Positions 1 through 12,109 of a DNA stretch of 64,000 nucleotides are shown one piece after another. The stretch spans positions 260,645,177 through 260,709,176 of the forward strand of contig CM069432.1 of assembly GCA_035610365.1 (NCBI GenBank), in the 5' to 3' direction. The stretch comes from Aquatica leii. Lineage: Eukaryota > Arthropoda > Insecta > Coleoptera > Lampyridae. The position numbers were made by a program, and so were the translations under genes. Under the pieces are notes generated by a model, which was given only the letters and a program-made list of their open reading frames with translations, searched no databases and was not told where the DNA came from. Position 1 is the stretch's first letter; every line of letters starts with the position of its first letter.

Positions 1-755
1 AAAGACTAACAAGTATGATTAACAGGTGTAGAAACTTTAACTTAGCAACGTAAAAGATTAACAGGAGTATGTTTACTTTCTCAATTCATAAATGTCAGAC
101 ATATCGGCAACACACAATGCATAGGTTGAGTTACATCGAAATAGCGAAGAAAATTTCGTAATAAATATTGTCTGTCCACAGCATGCGATACACTCTAAAT
201 GATAATTGAAATTACCTTATTGGTATGTAAACAGTAAACGTAATTACGGACATTAACATTAACCAGAGTTCCGTGAGTGACTTTTATGACAGCGAAGAAA
301 AATAATCAAACAAACTTACCCAAAATCCAGTGCTCACTTGCGCGAAGAAAACGTTTTCCCCGTTAGCAGTCTAGAATAGATATTGAATAGCAAATCGTGT
401 CACACAATAACTCACGAAAATAGGAAGCTACAAAATCATTAATAATAATAAATTAAATGCGATATAAAAACCCGTTGTATCGAATGCTGTTGGTTGTAAT
501 TACGAACAGGTGGGTGGTAACGCAATCGACAAAATATCTTACCCTGTGCCGAACAGATTGCAATAAATTCGTACTCATCACAATGGATGCACTTAAAATC
601 TTAGGAATCAGGTCAAATTTTTCGACACCGACTGGCTCACGTAGTTGACAGCTTCAAAATGGCTTCGCAACCTCTCAGTAACCAAAAAGGTCGGCAGAGG
701 GCGTCAAAACCAGAAACTAATTTTAAGTCGATATACAGGGTACTCCGTTATGAAA
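1..755. other. Unassigned AT-rich sequence
   Basis: No recognisable coding region. The 63-codon open frame at 457-648 has no motif and no sign of selection. On the minus strand near 330-345 there is a good splice-donor string (GGGTAAGT). The stretch also shares a short phrase, ATTAACAGGTGT, with the 38.0 kb copy of the family A unit, so it may hold a more decayed fragment of that repeat. I cannot establish this by eye. Confidence 0.3.
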
Positions 756-1665
756 ATTTCGCACGTAACAAAGTATATGATAACAAATTATCTCTAAAAA
801 AAGACTAAAGAACAGGCAGCAACCTAATACACGTAGGTACATATATGGGTTATTAGTACTAAAATATAACAATATAATTTAATACAACAACGAAGAATAA
901 TAAAATAATTAATGCAAATTTAGTGATTACACAATTAGAAGCAAAGAGCACTTGTAATAATTTTAACAGGTGATTACACAAACAAATCTGCATAAATTAA
1001 TCGTGACAACATATATATTTAGGTTGTTCGTATTTACGTTCGACACCAACACAAATTAATAGATAATAAAGGGAGCGTTAGTTACGGTTTTCCAGGCATG
1101 CAATTAGCTAATGGATATCCAAACCATCACACAAGTAAATTGTTAGTAAGTTGTTCAATGATGTTATAAACATAATGCGTTAAGCTTCCAAATACTTTTA
1201 CTATTAACATCGCAAGTGTGCTACTGACTCTTGATATTAATCGTTAATCTCACAAATTTTATGCTTGCATCCGTAGATTTATCTACTCGAAAGAGAGATA
1301 CTTAAGAAACATTTAACAACTCTAAAGGGACAGACACGTGCAGGGAACCCATATCGCTGTGATAGGTATAAAGTTAAATCGCTTCGTAAAATAGAACTGA
1401 ATTCTTACCCCAGCGAAACTTTTACAGGTAACACATACAAATCGAAGCTGATTTGCTCATTTACAACGAAGATTGTATACGATATTTAAACATGTAAATC
1501 TCACTGGGCGCAGCGTTAATTCACGTGTCTTCCGCAGCGTGAAAAACGGAGATGAAAATCAATACTTTCCCATACGTAAAAATGACATTTAGTTTCCGGG
1601 ACAAAATTCATACAGCACGCAAACTATACCAAAATGTTTTAACATAACAAATTGTTTCTATAGAT
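756..1665 (-). repeat. Family A unit, copy 1 (putative exon 1 plus intron)
   Basis: First of four diverged copies of a unit, all on the minus strand. It aligns by eye with copy 2 (for example the stretch around 1020-1075 matches 10935-10985) and with copy 3 (1560-1650 matches 23290-23400). On the minus strand a conserved block of roughly 260 bp ends in a splice-donor-like CTGGGGTAAG, with the intron starting at about 1408. The exon-2 acceptor seen in copies 2-4 is not recognisable here, so this copy is probably truncated or decayed. A short minus-strand frame in the conserved block reads as a hydrophobic stretch ending in LYEFCPG, but it stops early and is not kept in every copy. I therefore favour noncoding or pseudogene status. 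No TATA motif is evident upstream. Confidence 0.5.
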
Positions 1666-3405
1666 GGTGACGCTTTTGATATCTTTTAAATCCAATTATA
1701 TTTTGGTGTAAATGTTGGTCGGATTTATGTTTAAATTATCTTTTCTTCGATATTTATTTAATCATTGCACGTATATTATAAATAAAGTTTTTAATTTATT
1801 TTAAATATGTCTGAAAAATTCAATTTCATTCTTACTTGACACTTTGAAAAACAATTTTGGACCAAAAATCTAGACGATGTGGAAAGTTTAATAATATACG
1901 TTAGGTTTAAAATGTTTGAACGTCTTTATCTTATGAAATGTAAATGTCAGATCATTTATTCGTCTTATATATTTCTACGTTTTGTAAGGTTTAACACGCC
2001 TTCTGTACATATACCTGTTATGAGGTCTTTGTGTTCGAAAGAAAGTGGCCAGTAAATCAATTTTAATGACATAGGTTTGTAATTGGTTTTTTCGAAATTT
2101 ACGAGAAGAAAAATATATATTTTTTAAAGGAAATGCGTTTAATATTAGGGGACGATGATAAGGGTTTGATTTAATACACGAAATTTTGAATTAATAAACC
2201 AAATTTATTTTCTCTTTTTGAGAGATGTAGTTGGTGTATTGTTTCTTTATGCAGAGTGATGAAATGAATTTTCTTTATTCATTATTTTGCGTTGCAGACG
2301 TTATTGTTATTTCGATGCTGTTTGTGATTTATACGTTAGCTTTGTTTAGATGAACGCTGAGAAATATTTTACGATGTTCATTGTTTTCTGGTAAATTGGG
2401 TTTAAAGACAAACGTAAATAGAAATTAAAGAAGGGAATTTATACACAACTTTCTGGATTCGTTGTTTACACATTACAAAAAAATGCTCTTATTATTCTGT
2501 AACATCTATACAAATAACTGTTACATTGTAATGAAGGACATTTACGTATTTACTTTACTGGATGACCTCCTTTTGTATTGATTGTGTGTATATGATCTGC
2601 TCCATTTATATACAGAAATTCTAAATGTGAGTTCTCATTTTTCCTTTTTTAATTGCTTCTTGTACTGGACTTGGGCGAACATGTAGATTTATTGCGCAGA
2701 AGTTTTGTCTGCCAACGGTAGTTGACGTTTAAAAAATAATTGGTTGTGTAGAGATTTTAGGAAAAATTACTTTATGCCGCGACATGTGATACAGACATAC
2801 TTATTTTTTGCGTGTTTATCTGAAAGCTCTGCTCTTGATATTTTTGCCGACAAATCGTTGTTTTTGTATTTTGTATGTAGGTAGTTTTTACTTTGTCAAT
2901 CAAAATATATTTTTAAATTGATTGTGACTCTTTCGCTTTAAAGAGCGGTTTATACTAATTTGTTCACGAACGGTTTATCGTTATGATTTGTTTAATTAAG
3001 AATTTGTTTCAATCTATTGTATTGGTATGCTGAATAAGTGAACTGGGAGTAATATGATTCAATCCGATTGTAAAACAGCTAATACGACACGTTGTATACT
3101 TATTACCGGTTAGGCAACATTGTGCATTTCGTTTGAACAATGTAACTTGTGTACAGGTCAAAGTCATTTCAGTACAGGTCAAAGCTATTATCGTGCAGGA
3201 CAATTAATTATGAAACCATAATTTAGAATACTTGTACAAATATTCCGTGCACCACAATTATAAAATTCGAAAACGAAATTATTTAGGGCCATGTGGATGC
3301 TATTGCATTAGTTTCGACGCTACGCATATAGTAAAAAGAGTTTTTGTGGTGGTTTGTAAATTAAACATTTTATGTTATGTTTGCAAACGGTGGTACTTTC
3401 TTGTA
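1666..3405. other. Unassigned AT-rich sequence
   Basis: No gene, transposon motif or structured repeat was recognised. The open frames at 3009-3203 (minus) and 3232-3627 (plus) have low-complexity composition. The second overlaps the antisense of LINE sequence starting near 3410. I see nothing else to support. Confidence 0.4.
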
Positions 3406-3407
3406 AT

Positions 3408-5880
3408 CAAATGTACATCATCATCCCAAGACTTCATATCCAATCTCTTCCCCATTTCCTTCCATTACTCACGGTTTTGTGCAATACTAACCTCTGATAA
3501 CCTCGCTTTTCTTTTGAAATCGTCGTACGCGTTGGTGGTCGCCGTCTTCTGCGTTTGTGCTTGTATGGCCTCCAGTTTATTATTTTACGACTCCGTCGGG
3601 GTTACATCACTGCTGGCTCGATTTTAGGAATGCTATTCTTTCTTCTACATTTGTTGTTTTGGTGATGGCTCTTATTCTGTCATTTCTTACTATATCTCTT
3701 CTTGTGTCTCCATCATAGATCTTCCCATTCCCCATTGAGTAACTCTTGTATTTTTATATTGTTTTTGTGGTTGTCTAGTTCTATGTCCTATCTGTAATGA
3801 CTGGCAGCACGCACTGGTTGTACACTTTAGTTTTAAGGTGTTGAGCAATTTTATTTGCTTCCGAATGGAAGCCAGCTTAATCTTATTCTTCTTTTTAATT
3901 CTTCATTTTGACTTGCTCTTCCCAGTTCTATTCTATGTCCCAAATATGTATATTGTTCCACTTTTTTATTTCTGTTTCGTTCGCTCCCACTGTCACTCGC
4001 GTTGCTTATCCTATGTGCATAATTTTGGTTTTTGTTTACGCATCTATTGTACGTCTTTTTCATTTTCCTCCCAATTCAATTTCTTAAAAATGTTTTTGAG
4101 CGCCAACGTAAAAAGCTTTGGGTAGAGCGAGTCACCTTGTCTAACTTCTTCTCTAAGCGGAATCGGTTTTGTTTTCTCGTGCAGGATGTATGTAGCTGTG
4201 GCTTTTTCGTTCAATTGTTTTATCAAGTCTATTCTGCTATTTATCTACGCCTTATTGACAGCTCATTACTGTATGCTGGCAAAGGCTTTCTCAAAGTCTA
4301 CCAATGCTATATACAAGGGAAATATCCATTGGATTTTTAAATTACTATTCTCATTGTGAGCAGGTGATCATTAGTGCCGTAATTTTGTCTGAATCCCGTT
4401 TGTTCCTGAGGTTGATAATCGTTTAACTTTTTTGTTAATCTAATTGTTAAAATTTTTGTCAATAGCACAGAGTGTATCTGAAATACGAGTACAAAGGCTA
4501 GTAGTAGTTTCTTTGTGGCACTAAATGAAGGTTTTCCTAGAAAGATTTGGTCTAAAGTGGCTCTGCTTTGAGATATTTGCAATTAAAATTTTCAGGCCGG
4601 TCCTGACTATCTAAACAAATGCTAATTGACTGTTGACTGTAACTATACGGTAAATGGTGGATGAATGCTGTAAAATCTGTGAAACGTATTGATGTATTGT
4701 ATTAATTGTTTTTCTTCCATCTACAAAATAAATTGCTAATAAAATAATTAAAGCAGATGCTAATGTTTATTTCTTAGCATTATTACTGACCTAGTTTAAC
4801 AAAATCAACTTTGTGTACACGATCACGTTTATCTTCGGTTGTTACCAAAACAAGACTTCAGATAAATAAATGCAAAATTTAGCTTTCTGAGAACTGAGTT
4901 CGACAATTTGATTTATTGCTGCCTCGATTTTTGTCACAGATCCCTTTAGGTGATGCTAGGTGATTTGTGTAAACGTCCTCGTACTTCATAATAATTCGAT
5001 AAACTTTATTTTGGCGTGTGTGACTACCCCATGTATTAGCAGCGGAAAAATAAATTGTTTCAATAAAATCAAAACTTTAATATTTGTTTTTCTTGAATGT
5101 ATGTGCAGGTATAGCAAATTGTAGAAGATCGATCACGAAGTAGTGCTAAAGAAATAAGTCGTGAAGTTAACGTATCCCATAGTACGGTACATAGTATTTT
5201 AAGAAATGATCTTTTGTACGCTTACCATGTTCAACGAGTCCAACAGTTATCCGACGTGGATTTTGAACCGCGACGTAAGTTTTGTGAGTGGTTGTAGCAA
5301 CAAGAAGCATGTTTAGACCCTGGAAAATTATTATTTTCAGATTATTATTGTTTCACACGAAATGGAGTGCTGAATTTTCATAACACACGTGTTTGGAATA
5401 AAAGAAAACTTCATGAAATTCAACAAAATAACTTTTAGTGGCGGTTTTGTAATATTGTTTGGGTGGGTTTTTTAAGAAATAATTTAATTGGACCGTTTGC
5501 AATGTTTTTCATGACTTGAAGTATAACTGAATTACGTAACATATCCTAGATTTAAACATCTGTGAATACGTTATCTTTTAGGTATTATCTAGTGTAGTTT
5601 AAAAGAATATGCAGAATAGCAACTTCATTTAACCACAGTAGTTTAACTACAACATTATTTTTATTTTTGTTAGCATTTGCTCTTCTTTTTGGTTTGGTTA
5701 TTGTTTCCATTCCTTTTGTATGATGTTTTGGACTTGTAGAGTTCTGTGTAAAATTCTTCTACTACTTTTAATGTTTCGACTCTGTCGTATATTACTATTT
5801 TTTCCTTGTTGCTTAATTCATAAGTCTGCATGTACATAGATTTTAGAAAAAAACTAAGTTCAAGGAAATTAGAATACATT
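3408..5880 (-). pseudogene. Non-LTR retrotransposon (LINE) reverse transcriptase, decayed and interrupted
   Basis: Reads on the minus strand in order from 5880 down to 3408. First comes the linker upstream of the polymerase (EEFYTELYKS, 5670-5879). After a gap comes the finger and palm region LTKILTIRL...GFRQNYGTNDHL (4337-4582), then the RQGDSLYPKLF motif typical of LINE RT region 4 (4044-4226), then VEQYTYLGHRIE (3851-4063). The C-terminal tail follows, with INWRP and a decayed PPTR motif at about 3410-3700. This motif order is standard for non-LTR retrotransposons. The clade is not assigned: it has the long tail ending in a degenerate W-R-P / R-P-P-T-R signature common in insect LINEs. Several frameshifts and stops make it inactive. 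Between the linker and the RT core (about 4600-5670) lies foreign sequence, including a mariner-type fragment, so the LINE was a landing site for a later transposon. A third LINE piece with the same motifs lies at 50.1-51.4 kb on the other strand. Confidence 0.8.
5107..5520 (+). pseudogene. Mariner-like (DD41D type) transposase fragment
   Basis: The plus-strand translation gives an N-terminal helix-turn-helix tail (REVNVSHSTVHSILRNDLLYAYHVQRVQ) followed by the region of the first catalytic aspartate (LLFSDYYCF, where intact relatives have SDEA) and VWNKR. An in-frame stop follows FCEWL, and the remaining transposase, including the second and third catalytic residues, is missing. The closest relative in this window is the element at 21219-22769, which has the same YHIQ/VQ junction and the same order of motifs. 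It sits inside the minus-strand LINE at 3408-5880 and is read from the opposite strand. No terminal repeats were found. Confidence 0.65.
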
Positions 5881-7365
5881 AAAACATCTGGTTTGCAACC
5901 TTACTACTAGTTTTCTTTTAATGAGAAAGAACATTTAACCGTAATTTATCCGGCTTTTGCTTGTGCAGTGTTATAACGGAGTTGTGATTATAAGAATTTT
6001 TAATTGCTTGACAACTTGACAATATTTATTCAATTTAATTCAATTTGCAATAATACCATGTTCAAATTAACTTCAAGAAGTCAGTATTTATTAACATCGA
6101 TCAGTTTGTTTTTTTAACTGCATGAAAATTCAGAAGAGACCAATTAACTTTTTGCATTCACCGATATTTGCAAGATCCGAAGATGTTTCTTCCGAACATG
6201 TCTAATATTTGTACGTTATTGTTTATGCCTTTGTTAATGCAGTTTTCATAAGTATTTATGTATACTTACTTAATTCCGTATTACATTATAATCTTATATA
6301 AAAAATTTATTCGCAGTGTCGCTACCTTTTTTGGTTGGTTTCTTAATACAACTGTCTATTTAGAAAATGCATGTAGTATTTTATAATAAAGAAGACAAGA
6401 TAAATATTAAAGATATTTAAATATTACATTGTTTTGTCAACAATTTTCCTTTATTTTTTATATTTAAACGAATTTTGCATTAAATATTGTTGCAGCATAT
6501 TAGATCCATTGAGGTAATTGACTTTTTCCCGGTTTCATAATAACACGCTAAAGTCACTTCAATAGTTTTATTTTATTTAGTTTATTAGTTCTTACAAAAG
6601 CCATTTTAAAACATGCTGACAACACAGAACTTTTATTTTAATGTTTAGTTGTACTGTTATGTTTAATTAAGAATTTGTGATTTGAAAAATGAAAATTATA
6701 TGTTAAACTGACTTTAAAAGTTAAAGCCGATTATTAAACCGGCGGTTAATCTTGCATTTTTAAACGTAAATGTTCATTATAAAAATATTAAAACAGTTTT
6801 TCAAACAATGGTATTGAAACTACCAATTCTTCAACTAAACACTGTGTTCAAGGTTAAACGTTCAGTATTGCTATTTCCGTTATTATTGTAGCTACAAGGG
6901 TGGTTAAATGGGCAAACCAATGTAATTTTTTTCTGCTCATTACAATGGTGACAACCGAACAACAATTGAATGTACCGTTTTCCAGAAATTCACAAAAACA
7001 ACATTTTTTAAATTGTACACCCGTATATTTTTACACATTTTAAAAGAAAATTTACTTTTGAACAAAAAATTATTAATACATAATCACCTTAAACTTAAAA
7101 ATTAACAAATAATAAGCATTTAAACTTTTAATGTGAAAAAAAATTGCATAGTTGAGTGTGCAGCAAAAATCTGCAGAACCACTACAACATTACCAGATGA
7201 GATTTCCGAACGGTCAAACACGAAATGTACAATATTTATTTTGATTACACGAATAATTCAGAAACAATGAAGCTACATAATAAAAAAAAACAAGAAGCAT
7301 GATGAACAAACTGAAATGTGATTACGTACTTGACATTTTTATGGAAATAAATGTTAGAAAGCATT
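5881..7365. other. Unassigned AT-rich sequence
   Basis: Very AT-rich, with no coding motif, terminal repeat or tandem structure that I can support. Confidence 0.4.
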
Positions 7366-7369
7366 GTCT

Positions 7370-8180
7370 TCTTACTCAATACATTTTTGAGCTCGCCCGA
7401 TAACACTTCTTATCATTTTGAGAAGACTTCTTCCCTCAATATTATGTAAAGTGTTTGTAATTGTGTTCTTTAACTTGTTCACATTTCGATACCGTTGTTT
7501 GTAGATCTCATCTTTCAAAAAAACCCCAAAGATCAAAATTTAGAGGCGTTAAATCCGGCGATCGAATTGGCCCGTTTGTACCTATCCATTGACGGTCAAA
7601 GATTCTTGTCAAAATAATTATGAGCAGCTGGTCCATCCTGTTGAAAGTGAACATGTGGGTAAGCAATCAATGGAATGTTCTCCAGAAAATTATTAAAAAT
7701 TAGTTCTAATAACGCGGTATATCTATCTCCAGTCAAATTCCCGCGATAGAAAATGGGACGAACAATTTTCGAACCTATTACACTGCACTAAACATTTAAG
7801 CCAAAGTTTAAATTACGTGGATCCGTTATAAGAAGATTGTGTTTTTTGCACATATCTTAAGTGAAAAAGTTAGATTGTATTTGTTGCACGTACGTACCTA
7901 AATTTAAAATCAGATTCGTCAGACTATAAAATAAATTTGAAGTTATCTTGACGTTGATTATAAAAATTTACACCAGTTACAAAAAATACTATTCTTGCTG
8001 CATCTCCAGCTGTTAAATTGTGCACACTCAATTTATAGGGATGGAGTTTCTGTTTTTGCAGAATCGTTTCAATTGCTCTTTTTTACATCCAACTCGACAA
8101 TAGCGTCTCTGATCGATTTTCCAGGAAATGCTTCAAAATAGGCCATCACATTAGTTTCTGTTTCCTTTTTTTGTAAGCGG
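7370..8180 (-). pseudogene. Tc1/mariner-superfamily transposase remnant
   Basis: Read on the minus strand from about 8180 down to 7370. It begins with a segment ending KSIRDAIVELDVKKSN, the linker before the catalytic core, then a helix-turn-helix-like tail. Next come the phrase VRPIFYRGNLTGDRY and the second catalytic aspartate in HFQQDGPAAH. The C-terminal catalytic block is RSPDLTPLNFDLWG, where the last acidic residue has become Asn and a few residues before RSPDLTP appear deleted. Frameshifts break the frame several times. The LTPLxFxLWG signature places it with the DDxD mariner-like group (rosa/DD41D-like) rather than Tc1. No terminal repeats were identified. Confidence 0.7.
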
Positions 8181-8184
8181 CAAA

Positions 8185-10260
8185 AATGGTGATCCAGGCA
8201 GCGTTTAATAAGCGGCGAAGATGGTGACCAAGCAGGCTCACGGGTACGGTTATAACCTCCATCGGGTCGGTGGAAGGGACCAATTCGGGTTCGGACAGTT
8301 GGTAAAGTTATTAACCGTGCGAAAATCCCTAAATACGTTACTTGGACCTGGTGTGGATGGCGTATTACGCAGGCCAAAGCCCGAGACTATGAATAAGGCA
8401 CCTAGAACGGAGGAAGAGGCAAGGTTATACGATAGGGCAGTATCTCCCAGGAGGTTCGGTTAAAAATATTTAAAAGCGGCCTACCTTTCTTACTCTTCAA
8501 GCCACGGTCGGAATTAGTTTTTCTGCTGGTGATCCGACTCGGACTCTTGTCGTTGTGAGCTTAGTTTTATAACGGACGGTTAGAAGACTGGGAAAATTTG
8601 TAACGTGTAAATTTCAACTACGAGTCAAAATCCGCCTGAGAGTTAGGCAACTTACAGTAACATCTTCGGCCTCGAGCCGTAGTTCGAAATCACGCTTACG
8701 GGGGCGCGAAGGTTGTTAGTCGTCGACGAATTAATTCATTTCTATGCTGTCTGTGGATCGGTTTACAACGGGGAAACATCGGAGAGGTGAGATAAATGGA
8801 ATTCTTTTCATCTGGTAACATCTTCTACACCGACGTTTATTTTAGCATTTTGAAAATAAATCCGATTGAACCTCCGGTGCAAATAAAATCAGCACGATGT
8901 CTTGTGGACGGCCAAACACATAAAGCGGGTTAGTATCCTCACACGTGTTAGTAATGGAGGCAAACCAACTAATCTTCACAATTTTTAGCTTCTTCTTTGT
9001 GTCTCTTCTTTTCCTTTTTACGTTGCGGTTGATGTTAATGTGGATTCTGGATGCTCGATCTTCGCTTCTGACGTCTTCGTCTGTCGTTCTGAGTTATATC
9101 TGCGTATACTTATATCTATAATCCGAGGGAGATGGTGAACGCGCTCAACCAGTTCGGATGTTCGACAAAATAAGGAGAACTACGGTGGTGTACTCGAGGT
9201 ATTTATGACACCTTTATATTGGAGTCGAGGGAGACTCGCTGTCGACATTATTTCGGCCGGACGCTGTAGCCTTCGATTGGCAGCGGCCGCGGTGCGTGCA
9301 TAAGGAACGCAAGATCGTGTTCGTGTCACCATTTTATAATGTACTTAGACTAAAATTGATTCTCGGAGATATATATATAAATGATTGCGGAAGTGGGAGA
9401 CGACGTCGAGTGAAATTGTTTTATTATTTAAGTTAATTACCGGCTTTAAGGAAAACTAAAATTGTATAAAACTATCTTATCAGCGTACTGTTCACGTGTC
9501 TTTATAACTGGTCGGAGTAATGTTAATATCACCTAACGTAAAACTTTATTGTGTGTAATAATTTTTTGTATAGTAATTCATTCAATACTTTAACTTTGTA
9601 ATGGTCGAGTCATTACAATTATTTATGATAACTTCTCAGTCATATACAGTAATTATAAATTGTATCAAGGGTAGAATTTTGGGAGTTATCCGTCTCTCTA
9701 CATTAAATTGATTATTATTATTACCGGTCCTACGACGCTTGATCAAGCTGTCCCCTGACGGTACCTTAATTAGCGGGAACGCGTTTATCTATTAATCATC
9801 GCTACCGTAGCCGCGGTAATAATTAGCTACGTAATCGGTCTTAGCTTCTGTGGCTTCCAAACTCTATTTTTGTGACTTATGTATTTATATGTAATTGATA
9901 TTTGTGCTTAATAATCTTTTTCTCTGTGGGGGGTTATATAAATAATTGTTAGGAGTTTACCAGTGGCGTAACCGTCGAAGTTTGTGTTTCTTCCGTTCGG
10001 AAGGAGGTTGTGAATCATTTATTATAATAAATGGTTATTGTTAATACTAAATATGTTTTCTTTTGGGGGACTTCGGGTCTAGGCTTTCCTTTTCTCCTAC
10101 CTAGACCATAATTTCTGCGAATAACAGTTCGAGAGAAGGTGGCGCACTTGGGCATTTAGCTTACCGGAACTAACTGAGTATCTTACGATTTTCTTTAACC
10201 CGACGACCATCTGCGGCGAGGCTAGCCAAAAGGTAAGCGATAACATCTGGTTATTTACGT
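8185..10260. other. GC-richer noncoding island of unknown origin
   Basis: About 2 kb that is visibly richer in G and C than the flanks and contains many CpG dinucleotides. No frame carries a recognisable protein; the 80-codon frame at 8221-8463 has no motif. A TATA-like ATATAAATAA occurs near 9937, and a splice-donor-like AAAGGTAAGCG near 10230. The contrast in base composition and the abrupt edges suggest an inserted block, perhaps the untranslated end or LTR of a retroelement. I could not find paired termini or a target duplication. Confidence 0.35.
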
Positions 10261-10569
10261 TGAAGTGATACTATTCTTCATTCTTTATTTCTTTCTCCAC
10301 CTTTCCCCATTAGATCACAATAAATATTGTAACAGCTTGCCAGTCTTACGGAATTTCCCTCGTTAAATAATTTACAAAATACGAAACTGGTAATATTATA
10401 CAAATAATTAATATTTTTAATTCACATAACTGTACTTATAATTTTTAACTAACGGTTTGTTACAACTTTAGCAAGCGGTTAGGCGCTTATAGTTTCTAAC
10501 CTACAAATGGACAAATCCACAAACTATTCAATCCTTTTGCTTTGCAGCATTAGTTATGGTAATAACTTT

Positions 10570-11540
10570 TGTTACGAGAATATTCTTGTAGCTTGATGGC
10601 AAGGGATGAACTCAGTTTGATTCGGTGAGTGTAAAAGGCGCCAAAACGGTAGTAATGAAAGATACCGTTTAAATTTATCAAACACTGAAATCGAACACAT
10701 GACAAAACACTGGTTATAACGACAAATATATTTATTTTTAACAACGAGAGAAAAAGAGGTTAAAAAATATCAGTTATCGTAGTACAGTATAACAAAATCA
10801 GGTTTTATATAATCTGCGAGTTAAATGTCGATTTAATGCGAAACTAGTCAAATCGCAACCCGAAGCAAATCGCATTTAGGGTAAATTGAAACCATGCAAA
10901 CGAAAATCTGCGTGAGTTAATTGTGATAATATCTAAGTCGCACATATTTTACGTTCGACAAATACACAAATTAATAACAAGAAAAAAAGATACTCATTAT
11001 TATACAAAACATGCGAACAGCTATCTGCATGCTTCAGTCGTCCCCTAAAATCGCTAAGAAAAATAAAGTAATAATTAGATACAGGATCGTATCACAAGTA
11101 AGTTGCTTTTCGACAAACAATGAGTCGTCCTAATCAAATGCGTCAAGCTTCCGAGTGGTTTTCACTATTACTATCGCAGGTGTGCCTCCAAGATTATTCG
11201 AACATCACATGAGATATAACAACGACTTACACTTAATTAACCTTATGCGTGCTTCTAGTTATAGTTTCCTGCGGAAGGTAATGGATTCTAAGCCGCTATT
11301 ACAATTACGGGAAAATCAAAGTAAATAAAAAAATATAAATCAATGCTTACCCCAGGAAGGTTTTCGCAAAAATAGCAAAAATACTACACCCGTTTATAGC
11401 ACGGATGAGTATGAAAATTTTGAAGTGACAAACAATTATCGGAAAAATTGCTTTTTTCTCTCTTGGAAAATTCTATCTGTCAAACTTATACGGTATGAAA
11501 ATCACACCAAAACACTTAACATAACACTTTAATAAGAAAA
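10570..11540 (-). repeat. Family A unit, copy 2 (exon 1, intron, exon 2)
   Basis: Best-preserved organisation of the four-copy unit. On the minus strand, transcription from the heat-shock-type promoter just upstream (12.0-12.1 kb) would run through exon 1 to a donor CTGGGGTAAGC with the intron starting at 11350. The intron would be about 666 bp and end at an acceptor TTTCAG with exon 2 starting at 10684. Exon 2 opens TGTTTGATAAATTTAAACGG and contains TACCGTTTTGGCGCC, both shared with copies 3 and/or 4. An exon-2 frame of 64 codons is open (minus, 10550-10744), but the other copies are not open in the matching frame, so coding is doubtful. The unpunctuated intron sequence CGACAAATATATTTATT is the equivalent of the empty target site for the DD41D insertion in copy 3. 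Confidence 0.55.
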
Positions 11541-12004
11541 CATTGAATACACTGTCCGAAACTGCTCCATCGGGTGGTTCCCAAAATGCCCCTTGAGATG
11601 CGTATAAACTATGATATACATATTTTACAGATGCGACAAACCGCCCAATTTTGAAGTTATATTATAGCAAAAACAGCCTAGATTTATTTATGTTCAAATA
11701 GCAAATGTTTTATTTATGGATGTGACGTACTTTTTAATGAAACATAGTGTAACGTTTATTATTACTAACTAATTAATTTATTTGAACTAAAAATATGTGC
11801 ACACTTTTATAACTAACCGAACTAATTAAATCGAAAGATATTTAATAAAAACACTTACACTAATTTATATATAGAACTATCACACGAAGATAAAGTCACG
11901 TACACGGTTATACTCCGTATATTTATCTCGAACACACGCGTTAATCACTTATTTATTTAAACTTGAATTATCTTCTTAACACTGCTGTCTTCGAATTGCT
12001 GGAA

Positions 12005-12101
12005 TAACTGAGCTATGATTTGCCGTATTTATACATTTTGGCCAAACGTTCGAGAATTTTCTATATCTTTCGGTGAACGTTCTCGAAACCTTGGAAAGTT
12101 C
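12005..12101 (-). promoter_or_regulatory. Heat-shock-element cluster with TATA box and initiator
   Basis: Two perfect three-unit heat-shock elements of alternating GAA and TTC at 5-bp phase are visible: TTCgaGAAttTTC at 12049-12061 and GAAcgTTCtcGAA at 12075-12087. A two-unit GAAagTTC follows at 12094-12101. Reading on the minus strand, the cluster is followed by TATAAATA (12033-12026) and TCAGTT, a textbook arthropod initiator (12011-12006). The first HSE is about 16 bp from the TATA box, and the TATA box starts about 24 bp before the putative +1, slightly short of the usual spacing. The A-rich leader that follows, without early ATGs, resembles Hsp 5' UTRs. No Hsp coding sequence follows. 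Downstream lies family A copy 2. HSF binding is inferred from the motif only. Confidence 0.7.
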
Positions 12102-12109
12102 TCAAACTT

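Noticed and set aside
3232-3627. 131-codon plus-strand frame with Cys-rich and hydrophobic stretches.
   Set aside because: Its second half is antisense to the LINE 3' tail and its first half has no recognisable feature.
8221-8463. 80-codon frame at the edge of the GC-rich block.
   Set aside because: No motif, no paralog in the window, and an equally long frame on the opposite strand. GC-rich sequence has fewer chance stops.
9810-9830. GCCGCGGTAATAATT resembles the universal small-subunit rRNA segment GCCGCGGTAAT.
   Set aside because: Only about 11 bases match and the flanks have no rRNA similarity, so it is coincidence.
10550-10744. 64-codon minus-strand frame in family A exon 2 considered as a small conserved protein.
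   Set aside because: The homologous exons in copies 3 and 4 have stops or shifts in the corresponding frame.
12005-12101. Direct claim that this is the hsr-omega locus.
   Set aside because: No sequence similarity can be shown by eye and the expected downstream tandem repeats are absent, so only the promoter type is claimed.
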